Shown piece by piece: positions 34,161-41,905 of a stretch of 64,000 nt of DNA (the first letter of the stretch is position 1; each line of letters starts with the position of its first letter). The stretch comes from Arcicella sp040387735 (GTDB lineage Bacteria; Bacteroidota; Bacteroidia; Cytophagales; Spirosomataceae): the NCBI GenBank assembly GCA_040387735.1, contig JAZKDE010000002.1:1-64000 (forward strand), in the 5' to 3' direction. The position numbers and the translations under genes were made by a program. The notes under the pieces are model-generated. The model had not been told where the DNA came from. It was given only the letters and a program-made list of their open reading frames with translations, and searched no databases.

Positions 34161-34413
34161 ATGGCAAATAATATCCCTCAATGTAATACTTGGGATACTA
34201 ACAAGCTCTTCTACTCGTTTCAGTCTAAAAGGATAAATGAAGAAAAATCAAAAAAGAAAATCTATTATTATACTTTAAATCACTAAAAACCAGACAATTA
34301 CTTATTTTTCACAAGAACGAATAAAACATTTTCATTTTGCACGCAACCTTTAGCTAAAAAAGGTGTATTCTATTATGAATAACTTTATATTAAACCCCTC
34401 AATAAATTAGATT
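34161..34413. other. Spacer before the Rieske gene
   Basis: AT-rich, no open frame of note; it presumably carries the promoter of the Rieske-DUF5777-YceI group. No palindromic site was recognised. Confidence 0.4.
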
Positions 34414-34863
34414 ATGAATAACGAAAATCAAGCAGAAAAAATGAATCGCCTTCAATTCCTTAAAAAAATGGGGCTTAGTGGAGCAAGCCTCATGGCTGTA
34501 TATTGTGGCGTAACGATGACATCCTGCAAAAATGAAGACGCAACAACTGTTCTCACTGGAGGTACGGTAAGTTATGACATGAGTACAACATCATTTTCAA
34601 AATTATTAACCAAAGGCGGATACTACGTTGATAGTGCCAATAGTATCGTCATTGCCAACACCAGTGATAATGGATATGTAGCTGTAACGCTTATTTGTAC
34701 CCACGAAGGACAAAGACAAGTTCAATACGCTACTAATCACTTTTTATGTACTTCGCACGGAGCCACGTTTGATAACAAAGGAAATGCCCTTTCTGTTGCC
34801 TCAAGAGCTTTAACTACCTACAAAATAACCCAAAGTGGTAATGTTTTGACCGTAGCCATATAA
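34414..34863 (+). CDS. Rieske [2Fe-2S] domain lipoprotein-like protein
   Basis: The 149 residues have an N-terminal signal-like segment (MNRLQFLKKMGLSGASLMAV) with a Cys in MTSC near 42 as a possible lipid anchor. The Rieske site follows: CTHEGQRQV and CTSHGATFD, giving two Cys and two His. There is no membrane anchor of a cytochrome bc1 type and no oxygenase domain, so it is a small periplasmic or outer-membrane-linked electron carrier. The next genes (DUF5777 barrel and YceI) are co-oriented with gaps of 85 and 102 bases. Confidence 0.88.
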   Translation: MNNENQAEKMNRLQFLKKMGLSGASLMAVYCGVTMTSCKNEDATTVLTGGTVSYDMSTTSFSKLLTKGGYYVDSANSIVIANTSDNGYVAVTLICTHEGQRQVQYATNHFLCTSHGATFDNKGNALSVASRALTTYKITQSGNVLTVAI

Positions 34864-34948
34864 ATTCATTCAAAGTATTCGCATCAACAAATATTGTGCA
34901 TTTTCAAATTGTAACAATGTTTGGCAAAACACAATAATTATCAAGATT

Positions 34949-35857
34949 ATGAAAAAACTTATAATTTTTATCTTATGCTTATCGTCAACCCCAATATTTT
35001 CGCAGGATGACCTGATGAAAATGTTAGATGATGAAAACAAAAACCAAACCGAATACGTAGCGGCGACCTTCAAAGGAACAAGACTTATTAATGGTCAAAC
35101 GATTGAAACAGTCAGTAAGAATCATTTAAATTTCTGGATTTCTCACCGTTTTGGAGCTATTAATTCTGGGTTTATTGACAACTTTTTTGGTCTGGACGAA
35201 GCTCGAATTAGACTTGGTTTAGAATACGGACTTAGTGATTTATTGACGGTTGGAATTGGTAGAAGTTCACAGGAAAAAATGTATGACTTTTATGCCAAGT
35301 ATAAGTTACTTCGTCAATCTAATTTCATGCCAGTAACCGTTACGTTGTACGGAAGCGATGCCATCAGTACCGCAGCGACAGGTTCATCTCTTGAATCCGG
35401 TACAGTAATGAAATACTACGATAACCTCGAAAGAATGACTTATACAGGGCAAATATTAATTGCCAGAAAATTTAGCGAAAGTTTATCGTTACAATTAATG
35501 CCAACCTTTTTGCATTTCAATAAAGCCGAAACCATTGATACACCCAATAATATGGTAGCCCTTGGAGTAGGAGGTAGAATGAAATTAAATAAACGATTAA
35601 GTCTCAGTGCGGAGTATTATTACGCCGATTTCAATCGCCCAAGTTCAAGCAATTATCATAATTCTTTAGCATTAGGTCTTGATATAGAAACAGGCGGACA
35701 CGTTTTCCAATTCCATCTTACCAATTCAAGAGGAATGATTGAGCGTCAATTTATTGCTCAAACTACTAAACAATGGAGCGATGGAGGTATTTTTTACGGT
35801 TTCAATATTTCAAGAAGTTTCAGTTTCGACAAACGAGCGAAAGGTACAAATAAGTAA
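34949..35857 (+). CDS. DUF5777-family beta-barrel outer-membrane protein
   Basis: The 302 residues have a signal peptide (cleavage near IFSQ). A barrel-like chain follows with NHLNFWISHRFGAIN, FFGLDEARIRLGLEYGLSDLLTVGIGRSS and alternating strands up to a YGFNISRSFSF end. The opening motifs match DUF5777 proteins, which in Bacteroidetes sit beside Rieske, YceI or cytochrome genes. Transport or assembly function is unknown. It is the middle gene of a likely three-gene unit. Confidence 0.83.
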   Translation: MKKLIIFILCLSSTPIFSQDDLMKMLDDENKNQTEYVAATFKGTRLINGQTIETVSKNHLNFWISHRFGAINSGFIDNFFGLDEARIRLGLEYGLSDLLTVGIGRSSQEKMYDFYAKYKLLRQSNFMPVTVTLYGSDAISTAATGSSLESGTVMKYYDNLERMTYTGQILIARKFSESLSLQLMPTFLHFNKAETIDTPNNMVALGVGGRMKLNKRLSLSAEYYYADFNRPSSSNYHNSLALGLDIETGGHVFQFHLTNSRGMIERQFIAQTTKQWSDGGIFYGFNISRSFSFDKRAKGTNK

Positions 35858-35959
35858 AAATGAAATTCATTCTTGATAATAAACGATTGATATTTTGAAA
35901 TATTCTCCGAATCCCAAAACCCCAATATTATCGTATATCCTGCAAAAAGATAAAATATT

Positions 35960-36511
35960 ATGAAAAACATCATTCAACTTTTAGTGTTTGGCTTACTAAT
36001 TTCAAGCAAAACATTCGGACAATTATATTCAACTCAAACTGGCGAAACGAGTTTTTTTTCGGCGACACCTGTAGAAAACATATCAGGACTCAATAAAACC
36101 GTCGGGGCAATTATCAATACTGCCACAAACGAAATAGCAGTAAGCATGAAAATGACCGCCTTTGATTTTCCCAATAAATTGATGCAAGAACACTTCAATG
36201 AAAACTACATGGAATCAGGAAAATACCCAATGGGTACTTTCAAAGGTAAAATTGCAGAATTAATTGATTACACCAAAAACGGTACTTATGACGTAACAGC
36301 GAAGGGACAATTCACCCTTCATGGCGTTACACAAGCCCGAGAATTCAAGGGAAAATTAACGGTTGAAAATCAAAAAATCAGCCTAATTTCTAATTTTGAT
36401 GTGAAATTAGTTGACCATAAAATTGATGTTCCAAAATTAGTATTCGCTAAAATTGCTGAAGTGATTACAGTAAAATCTAAATATATTTTTACCCCTTACA
36501 TAAAAAAGTAA
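35960..36511 (+). CDS. YceI-family periplasmic lipid-binding protein
   Basis: The 183 residues have a signal peptide ending near TFGQ. The YceI lipocalin-like fold follows with NKLMQEHFNENYMESGKYPMG, TYDVTAKGQFTLHGVTQ and a C-terminal set of strands. YceI proteins bind isoprenoids or other polar lipids in the periplasm. Grouping with a Rieske protein suggests a quinone- or redox-linked lipid, but this is a guess. It ends the group before a terminator. Confidence 0.9.
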   Translation: MKNIIQLLVFGLLISSKTFGQLYSTQTGETSFFSATPVENISGLNKTVGAIINTATNEIAVSMKMTAFDFPNKLMQEHFNENYMESGKYPMGTFKGKIAELIDYTKNGTYDVTAKGQFTLHGVTQAREFKGKLTVENQKISLISNFDVKLVDHKIDVPKLVFAKIAEVITVKSKYIFTPYIKK

Positions 36512-36536
36512 AAGCTTGATATGCAGTATATTAAAC

Positions 36537-36574
36537 AAAAAGCCATGACTTTAAATAGTCATGGCTTTTTGTTT
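36537..36574. terminator. Terminator after the YceI gene
   Basis: Perfect 14-bp arms AAAAAGCCATGACT and AGTCATGGCTTTTT, 6-base loop. Confidence 0.9.
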
Positions 36575-36652
36575 GGGAAATAAGCAGTTCGTTTTGTAAA
36601 TTGACTATTAATAAATTTTAAAGAAATTATAACATTATAAACAAATTTAATG

Positions 36653-36682
36653 TTGTTATTTAAAGAATAATTTTTACTTTTA
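36653..36682 (+). promoter_or_regulatory. Predicted promoter of the small membrane protein gene
   Basis: TTG at 36653-36655, 19 bases, then TACTTTTA at 36675-36682, close to the Bacteroidetes consensus. Confidence 0.42.
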
Positions 36683-36805
36683 CAGTATAGACAAGTTCAT
36701 TACCAAACCACTTCGGCATGAAATTTGACTGTAAGTATTTAAAAATGAGAAAATTATCTCTCAAAACTAAATTTACAGTCGTTTTTGACCGCTATCAAAA
36801 TCAAT

Positions 36806-36991
36806 ATGAGAAAGTTAAATCAATTTATGATTATTCAATGGCTTATATTCTTGCCATTGATTCTTCCTTTAAGCATCGCTTCAGGAGCATTACAAGGTAT
36901 TAAACACGCCTTTTTGGGATTAGTTGAACAAATAAAAAATGATGTTTATTCACCCCTTATTCATGAAGATAATCAAGATTTTTTTGCTTGA
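36806..36991 (+). CDS. Predicted 61-residue single-span membrane protein
   Basis: Starting at ATG 36806 gives MRKLNQFM followed by a 20-residue hydrophobic segment with Pro (LIFLPLILPLSIASGAL) and a polar tail of about 33 residues. The start codon is 124 bases after a good promoter match. It overlaps the convergent RluA gene by 35 bases at the 3' end. No family recognised; moderate support because the length and overlap could be chance. Confidence 0.45.
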   Translation: MRKLNQFMIIQWLIFLPLILPLSIASGALQGIKHAFLGLVEQIKNDVYSPLIHEDNQDFFA

Positions 36992-37682
36992 AATCATCTG
37001 GGTCAAGTTCTAAAAACTCCTCCCAAAATGCGTTAGGTGGTACCGCTGCTTTACAAATAATAGGTTCTTTCTTGACAGGATGGATAAAATAAACTCGTCT
37101 TGCATGAAGATTGATACTTGCATCTGCATTTGGCCTATCATAACCGTACTTCAAATCGCCACGAATGGGAGATCCTATCGTGGCGAGTTGAACACGAATT
37201 TGATGCGACCTTCCAGTCAATAGTTCAACTTCAATCAAGAAATGCTTATTGATTTCGCCTAAAACTTTATAGTTCAATTCAGCTCTGTGCGAACCTGGTA
37301 CTTCTTCTTCGTAAGCCGTTACTACATTTTTGGATTCATCTTTTACCAACCAATGAATTAATTTTCCTTTTAACTCTTTCGGTCTGCGTCTAACTATTGC
37401 CCAATACGTTTTTTGAATATCCCTTTTACGGAATAATTCCATCATTCTTTCTAAACCTTTTGAGGTTCTTGCAAAAATAACAAGACCACTCACTGGACGG
37501 TCAAGACGGTGAACAGGATGAAGAAATACATCTCCAGGTTTCCCATATTCTTTTTTAATATAATCTTTAACAGCATCGGTCAACGTTCGGTCACCCGTTG
37601 AGTCACCTTGCACCAAAATGCCTGCTCTTTTATTGACAACTATAATATGGTTGTCCTCATAAACTACGTGGAAGTCTTTCAT
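36957..37682 (-). CDS. RluA-family RNA pseudouridine synthase
   Basis: Starting at ATG 37682 gives 241 residues (a TTG 24 bases upstream adds eight). The catalytic block HPVHRLDRPVSGLVIFA contains the active Asp. The N-terminal FHVVYEDNHIIVVNKRAGILVQGD and the late LLTGRSHQIRVQLATIGSPIRGD are family signatures. No S4 domain is present, so it is of the short RluA or TruC type; the target RNA position cannot be read off. The gene is followed by a convergent small ORF. Confidence 0.92.
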   Translation of the reverse strand: MKDFHVVYEDNHIIVVNKRAGILVQGDSTGDRTLTDAVKDYIKKEYGKPGDVFLHPVHRLDRPVSGLVIFARTSKGLERMMELFRKRDIQKTYWAIVRRRPKELKGKLIHWLVKDESKNVVTAYEEEVPGSHRAELNYKVLGEINKHFLIEVELLTGRSHQIRVQLATIGSPIRGDLKYGYDRPNADASINLHARRVYFIHPVKKEPIICKAAVPPNAFWEEFLELDPDDFKQKNLDYLHE

Positions 37683-37894
37683 TTTTAAGGTGTTAGGGTT
37701 TGGCAATCAAGAAATAAGTATTTTTCTTAGATATTTAAAGATAAAAATCAAGCATTCAGTTATCAGTCATAATAATTAAGAAAAAATTTGATACGTAATC
37801 TTAACCATTAAACTTCACTAATAACACTCAACTACAATCCCTAATAATCTACTAAAACCTTACATCCATTACCTAATACCTAACTTAATAGCTT
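37683..37894. other. Spacer with ACCTAATACCTAA words
   Basis: Between the RluA and panB genes lies a 212-base stretch with CACTAATAACACTC, CCATTACCTAATACCTAAC and similar words at about 37815-37890. No gene. Confidence 0.5.
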
Positions 37895-38710
37895 TTAATA
37901 GCTTTCTTTTTCACTCGGGAAATCAACTGATTTCACATCTTTAACATATTGCGAGATTGCGTCGTTCATAATGCCATCTAAATCAGCATATCTCCGAAGA
38001 AATCTCGGTTTAAATTCTTTATTAATACCCAGCATATCATGGACTACCAAAATTTGTCCGTCTGCACCAGCACCAGCACCAATACCAACCGTTGGAATTT
38101 GGATACTTTGAGAGACTTTTTTCGTAAGTTCAGAAGGTATTTTTTCTAATACCACCGCAAAAGCCCCAATTTCATCCAACATTTTGGCATCTTCCATCAG
38201 TTTTTGAGCTTCTTCATCTTCTTTGGCTCTTACAGTATAGGTTCCAAATTTATAAATAGATTGCGGTGTAAGCCCCAAATGCCCCATTACAGGAATTCCA
38301 GCACTTAATACACGAGTGATGGATTCTTTTATTTCCAGACCTCCTTCCATTTTTACAGCATGACCGCCAGATTCCTTCATAATTCTAATTGCAGACCGCA
38401 AAGCTTCCGTAGAATTTCCTTGATACGATCCAAAAGGAATATCAACTACTACCAAAGCTCGTTTAACTGCTTTCACAACTGAAGTAGCGTGATAAATCAT
38501 CTGGTCGAGCGTAATTGGTAAGGTCGTTTCATGCCCTGCCATCACATTAGAAGCAGAATCACCGACAAGAATTAAATCCACACCAGCGGCATCTACAATG
38601 CGAGCCATTGAAAAATCATAAGCTGTTAGGCAAGAAATCTTCTCACCCCTATTTTTCATTTCTTGCAAAATGTGAGTCGTAACTCTTTTAATTTCAGTAT
38701 GTACAGACAT
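37895..38710 (-). CDS. panB: 3-methyl-2-oxobutanoate hydroxymethyltransferase
   Basis: The 271 residues cover PanB completely: KISCLTAYDFSMARIVDAAGVDLILVGDS (metal-binding Asp), VVDIPFGSY, VKMEGG, GIPVMGHLGLTPQS, and IGAGAGADGQILVVHDMLG. The enzyme adds a hydroxymethyl group from methylene-THF to ketoisovalerate, the first committed step to pantothenate and CoA. No other pan gene is visible nearby. Confidence 0.97.
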   Translation of the reverse strand: MSVHTEIKRVTTHILQEMKNRGEKISCLTAYDFSMARIVDAAGVDLILVGDSASNVMAGHETTLPITLDQMIYHATSVVKAVKRALVVVDIPFGSYQGNSTEALRSAIRIMKESGGHAVKMEGGLEIKESITRVLSAGIPVMGHLGLTPQSIYKFGTYTVRAKEDEEAQKLMEDAKMLDEIGAFAVVLEKIPSELTKKVSQSIQIPTVGIGAGAGADGQILVVHDMLGINKEFKPRFLRRYADLDGIMNDAISQYVKDVKSVDFPSEKESY

Positions 38711-39038
38711 GGATTTCGAAAATGATATTTAAAACGAAAGAATTTCTGTTGATAAAAGTAGGTTTTTGGTTATAAAGCATTACTTTGAGTGTGCGGTATT
38801 GGGTTATTCATCAACATCTACTATATTTGCAATTATCAAATTAATACAAAATTAGGACTAATCGTGCGGAGTTGTACTTAAAAGGTAAGCATATCATGTT
38901 TTTTTGTAAAAAAAGTATGAATTTTCATATTTCTAAACTTGTTTTTTTGGAAAAAGAGTTACTTTTACCCAATAAAATTGTCAAACTACAAAATAAATCC
39001 GTCACAGAACCTTATCATTTTATCAAAATAAAGTAAAT
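38711..39038. promoter_or_regulatory. Divergent spacer between panB and the secreted barrel-like protein
   Basis: 328 AT-rich bases. A TTG at 38939, 18 bases, then TACTTTTA at 38960-38967 form a likely promoter for the rightward gene. Nothing else stands out. Confidence 0.45.
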
Positions 39039-40787
39039 ATGACACAGATTTTTTCAGGAAACAGTCTTTTGCAGAAAACTACAAAAAGACTCACTATGGG
39101 GCTACTGACCTGCCTTGCTGCTGGTCACTTAGCATCAGCCCAAGACTTGAAGACTAAACCTACTATCGTTAGTTCTTTAACAGACAATGGCATCACAACA
39201 ACTACTTATTCAAATGGACAAGTAGTGAAAACTGTTGCAGATGGTTATTATCTTGACTCGGCATTTTATAAGAATAGCAATGTGCTACGTTCAACGAAGC
39301 CTAAAAGCTACTGGAAAATCACTGACCGTGTTGGTATAGCCATTCCATTTTGCAAAGATGGCGAAGACAAATCATTGTTTTTAACTCCTGGTGGTTACAA
39401 TTCTCTTTCAGTAAACCGTTTTTGGGGAATTATTGGTTTAGGATTAATGGGTGGCTATCAAAACTTTGGTGTAAGCGAAGATTACAAAGGAGTTGATGGT
39501 CAAATTTCTAAAAATGCAAAAATTTTAGGAATTAGTCCAAGTGCTTTGAAATATGATACGCAAGGTAACTACGAAGATTTTTATTTATTGATTGGTCCAG
39601 CTTTGGCATTGCCATTAGGTAAGAAATTCAACTTAGATATCGATTTTAAAGGTGGTTTATTCAACAGTTCGGCTGCAAGATTCGGAGCGGTAACTGCAGG
39701 TGCTTTAGGAGCTGACCAATTGGTATTCCGTACTTCACCTTCTGCTTCAAAAAATCAATTAGGTGGTTTATTGAGTGTTGACCTTCTTTATAACATTACT
39801 AAAACATGGGCAGTTGGCTTGAATGCACAAGGATTCTTGACTTCAACACCGTACACCGTAGATGGTGGAGATGTTACTCCTGCTTCAACAAAAGTATTGA
39901 CCAGAGAATATACCCGTAGTCATGGTGGTTGTAATTTTGGTTTAGCCCTTTCTCACACATTTGGAGAGAAAACTGGTAATACCATTTATTCATTACTACC
40001 TCCTCCTCCAGCTCCAGTGGTTTGTGCAATTCCAACATTACAAGGAGAAAACGGGATGATGTATGACAATGGTGCAACGACAATTCCTTCGTTCCGTTGG
40101 AAAAGTACTTCTGCAACGCCTGAAAATGAAGAATACATTTTCAAATTATATAAAGCTGATGGTTCTGGAACTCCTATCTATCAACAAACTACTAAAAACG
40201 CTAACTTGAGTTTACCAACAAACGTTTCTTTAGTAAATGGTGATGATTGTAGCTTCTATTATTACACAGTTCAGTCAAGTGTAGAAGGAAAATGTTTATC
40301 AGAAGCAACTGCAGCAAGTTTTGGTTACAGAGCTAAAGCTGTTGTTGTACCGCCTGTTGTAAAAGTAGAAGACCAATATATGTTCAAAATATTCGGTGGC
40401 TCTACTGCTACAAAATATTTTGGTGGCTCACAAGGATACAGACCTCGTCGTAAAAAAGCATCAACTGTTGCTCCTACAAAATCTGCTGAAGTTGCAGTGG
40501 CCAAACCAAAACGTTTAGTACCAAGACGTAAAAAATCAGTTGCTGGTGCTACAGGAGTAACAACTTATAGCTCAACAGTAAACTACGAAAACGTGGCTAC
40601 TGACCCGAACATCAAATGGCCTAAAGACCTTCCTCTTCCAAAGAATCCTTCAGTATATGAATACGAGGTTCAACGTTTGAATGCTGGAGACTGTAAGCCA
40701 ACTGGAACTGTTGCAAAATACAAATTCTATATTGACCCTAAAAACCCAGGAGATATTCGTATCATTCCTGACAAACCTAAAAAATAG
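39039..40787 (+). CDS. Secreted outer-membrane barrel-like protein with basic repeats
   Basis: The 582 residues have a signal peptide (cleavage near LASAQ, about residue 35), a Thr-rich stretch, and an N-terminal beta-barrel-like part (about 85-320: RFWGIIGLGLMGGYQNFGV, LLSVDLLYNITKTWAVGLNA). A proline linker (LLPPPPAPVVC) then leads to Cys-containing beta domains. Near 445-500 are two Arg/Lys clusters (RPRRKKAS and VPRRKKSV). I do not recognise the family. Surface exposure with polyanion binding is possible. It stands alone between a promoter and a strong terminator. Confidence 0.78.
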   Translation: MTQIFSGNSLLQKTTKRLTMGLLTCLAAGHLASAQDLKTKPTIVSSLTDNGITTTTYSNGQVVKTVADGYYLDSAFYKNSNVLRSTKPKSYWKITDRVGIAIPFCKDGEDKSLFLTPGGYNSLSVNRFWGIIGLGLMGGYQNFGVSEDYKGVDGQISKNAKILGISPSALKYDTQGNYEDFYLLIGPALALPLGKKFNLDIDFKGGLFNSSAARFGAVTAGALGADQLVFRTSPSASKNQLGGLLSVDLLYNITKTWAVGLNAQGFLTSTPYTVDGGDVTPASTKVLTREYTRSHGGCNFGLALSHTFGEKTGNTIYSLLPPPPAPVVCAIPTLQGENGMMYDNGATTIPSFRWKSTSATPENEEYIFKLYKADGSGTPIYQQTTKNANLSLPTNVSLVNGDDCSFYYYTVQSSVEGKCLSEATAASFGYRAKAVVVPPVVKVEDQYMFKIFGGSTATKYFGGSQGYRPRRKKASTVAPTKSAEVAVAKPKRLVPRRKKSVAGATGVTTYSSTVNYENVATDPNIKWPKDLPLPKNPSVYEYEVQRLNAGDCKPTGTVAKYKFYIDPKNPGDIRIIPDKPKK

Positions 40788-40794
40788 ACATTAG

Positions 40795-40856
40795 GTCATA
40801 GGTAAAATAAAAGTCCTCTTTGTGAAAACAGAGAGGACTTTTATTTTACCTATGAC
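40795..40856. terminator. Long hairpin terminator after the secreted protein gene
   Basis: Perfect 25-bp arms (40795-40819 and 40832-40856) that contain GGTAAAATAAAAGTCCTCT and its complement, with a 12-base loop. Very stable for this AT-rich genome. Confidence 0.85.
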
Positions 40857-40867
40857 ACAACCTTTTC

Positions 40868-41034
40868 TAATCTTTCTACGTCTTTATCATAAGGTGTAGA
40901 AAGATTAAATGCTCTTCTTCTCTTTTATCAGATTTTGAACAGAACAGACATATTATTATCTGTGATGGTAGAAATAATAAATAGCTTATGGAGAATGTTG
41001 AAAGCCTTTAGAATTTTTCTAAAGGCTTTTTTTA
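40868..41034 (+). ncRNA. Candidate small RNA: stem-loop, linker, intrinsic terminator
   Basis: A 12-bp perfect hairpin (TAATCTTTCTAC and GTAGAAAGATTA, 40868-40907) is followed by about 95 bases and a second hairpin with a T run (AAAGCCTTTAGA and TCTAAAGGCTTT, 41002-41034). No open frame accounts for a terminator here, so an independent transcript is possible. No known RNA family recognised. Confidence 0.35.
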
Positions 41035-41263
41035 TACTATTCCATTTAATATTATACTAATACAGAGTAACAGTACCTTAAGGAAAGTTTTAATACAATG
41101 TGGTGCTTCTACTGAGTTGGATCTATAGAAGGCTCAGAATCAACAAATACCCTAACCAGAGCGATATTTACACGAGCTTTTAAGCCAATAGTAATAGATT
41201 TAAAACAAAAAATCCTCAACCTATTCATAGGATGAGGATTTTATTGAAAATCGTTAGGGATAA
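41035..41263. other. Spacer without clear gene
   Basis: A short stretch of readable codons around 41110-41230 (SIEGSESTNTLTRAIF) has no start and no family. A hairpin with arms AATCCTCA and TGAGGATT near 41210-41242 could terminate the leftward L33-DUF4295 unit. Confidence 0.4.
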
Positions 41264-41416
41264 TTATCCTTTCAACGCTGATTGAACATCATCTTGAAGA
41301 ATAATTTCTTCTTTGAAAGTGTAAGCTCCAGTTAAAGGACTTTTAACAGCCTTAATGATTTTAGCGTATTTTACACCACCTTCTTTTTTCAGGGTTGCAA
41401 CTACCTTCTTTGCCAT
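41264..41416 (-). CDS. DUF4295-family small basic protein
   Basis: The 50 codons read MAKKVVATLKKEGGVKYAKI, then KAVKSPLTGAYTFKEEII and QDDVQSALKG. This matches DUF4295, a short conserved Bacteroidetes protein that is normally encoded directly after L33; the start fits and the gene follows rpmG by 95 bases here. A ribosome-linked role is inferred only from this constant neighbourhood. Confidence 0.88.
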   Translation of the reverse strand: MAKKVVATLKKEGGVKYAKIIKAVKSPLTGAYTFKEEIILQDDVQSALKG

Positions 41417-41511
41417 TTCTTTGTTGTAAATTATGAAGTGTGAGATGAAAGAGTGAGAGAAAAGTGTAAAACTTCTAACTCATATTCCTTAACTCATATC
41501 TCCGTAGTGAA

Positions 41512-41694
41512 TTACTTGATTTCTTTATGTACAGTTACTTTCTTCAAGAAAGGATTGTATTTTTTTAACTCTAAACGAGCCGTAGTATTTTTACGGTTCT
41601 TTTTGGTAATGTAACGAGACATTCCCGGAACGCCTGATGTTTTATGCTCAGTACATTCCAAAATTACTTGGATTCTATTGCCTTTCTTAGCCAT
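41512..41694 (-). CDS. rpmG: Large-subunit ribosomal protein L33
   Basis: The 60 residues match L33: MAKKGNRIQVILECTEHKTS, then RYITKKNRKNTTARLELKKYNPFLKKV. The zinc-binding Cys pairs of C+ versions are missing (only one Cys), so this is the zinc-independent form. The usual upstream neighbour in many Bacteroidetes, rpmB, is not found; the next gene leftward is DUF4295. Confidence 0.96.
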   Translation of the reverse strand: MAKKGNRIQVILECTEHKTSGVPGMSRYITKKNRKNTTARLELKKYNPFLKKVTVHKEIK

Positions 41695-41905
41695 TGCTTT
41701 ATGATAAAATTATGCGTTAATCGTTGTGATGTAAATGAAGCAATCATCATTGTTATCAACTGATTATAAGTTACTTACGAATAACCAACAACCAATAACG
41801 ATTAGCTATTTCCTAAACAGGACTGCAAAGGTAGTAAATCTTTGAGTTTTAGGCAAATATGTATTAAAAAGTTTTCAGTATTTTATACATTTAATGGCCT
41901 TATTT

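Noticed and set aside
37683..37706. Upstream TTG start for the RluA-type gene
   Set aside because: The ATG at 37682 begins right at the conserved domain; the TTG adds eight unconserved residues.
41110..41233. Short stretch readable as SIEGSESTNTLTRAIF with further codons
   Set aside because: No start codon, no family match, fewer than 45 codons; chance open frame or an old remnant.
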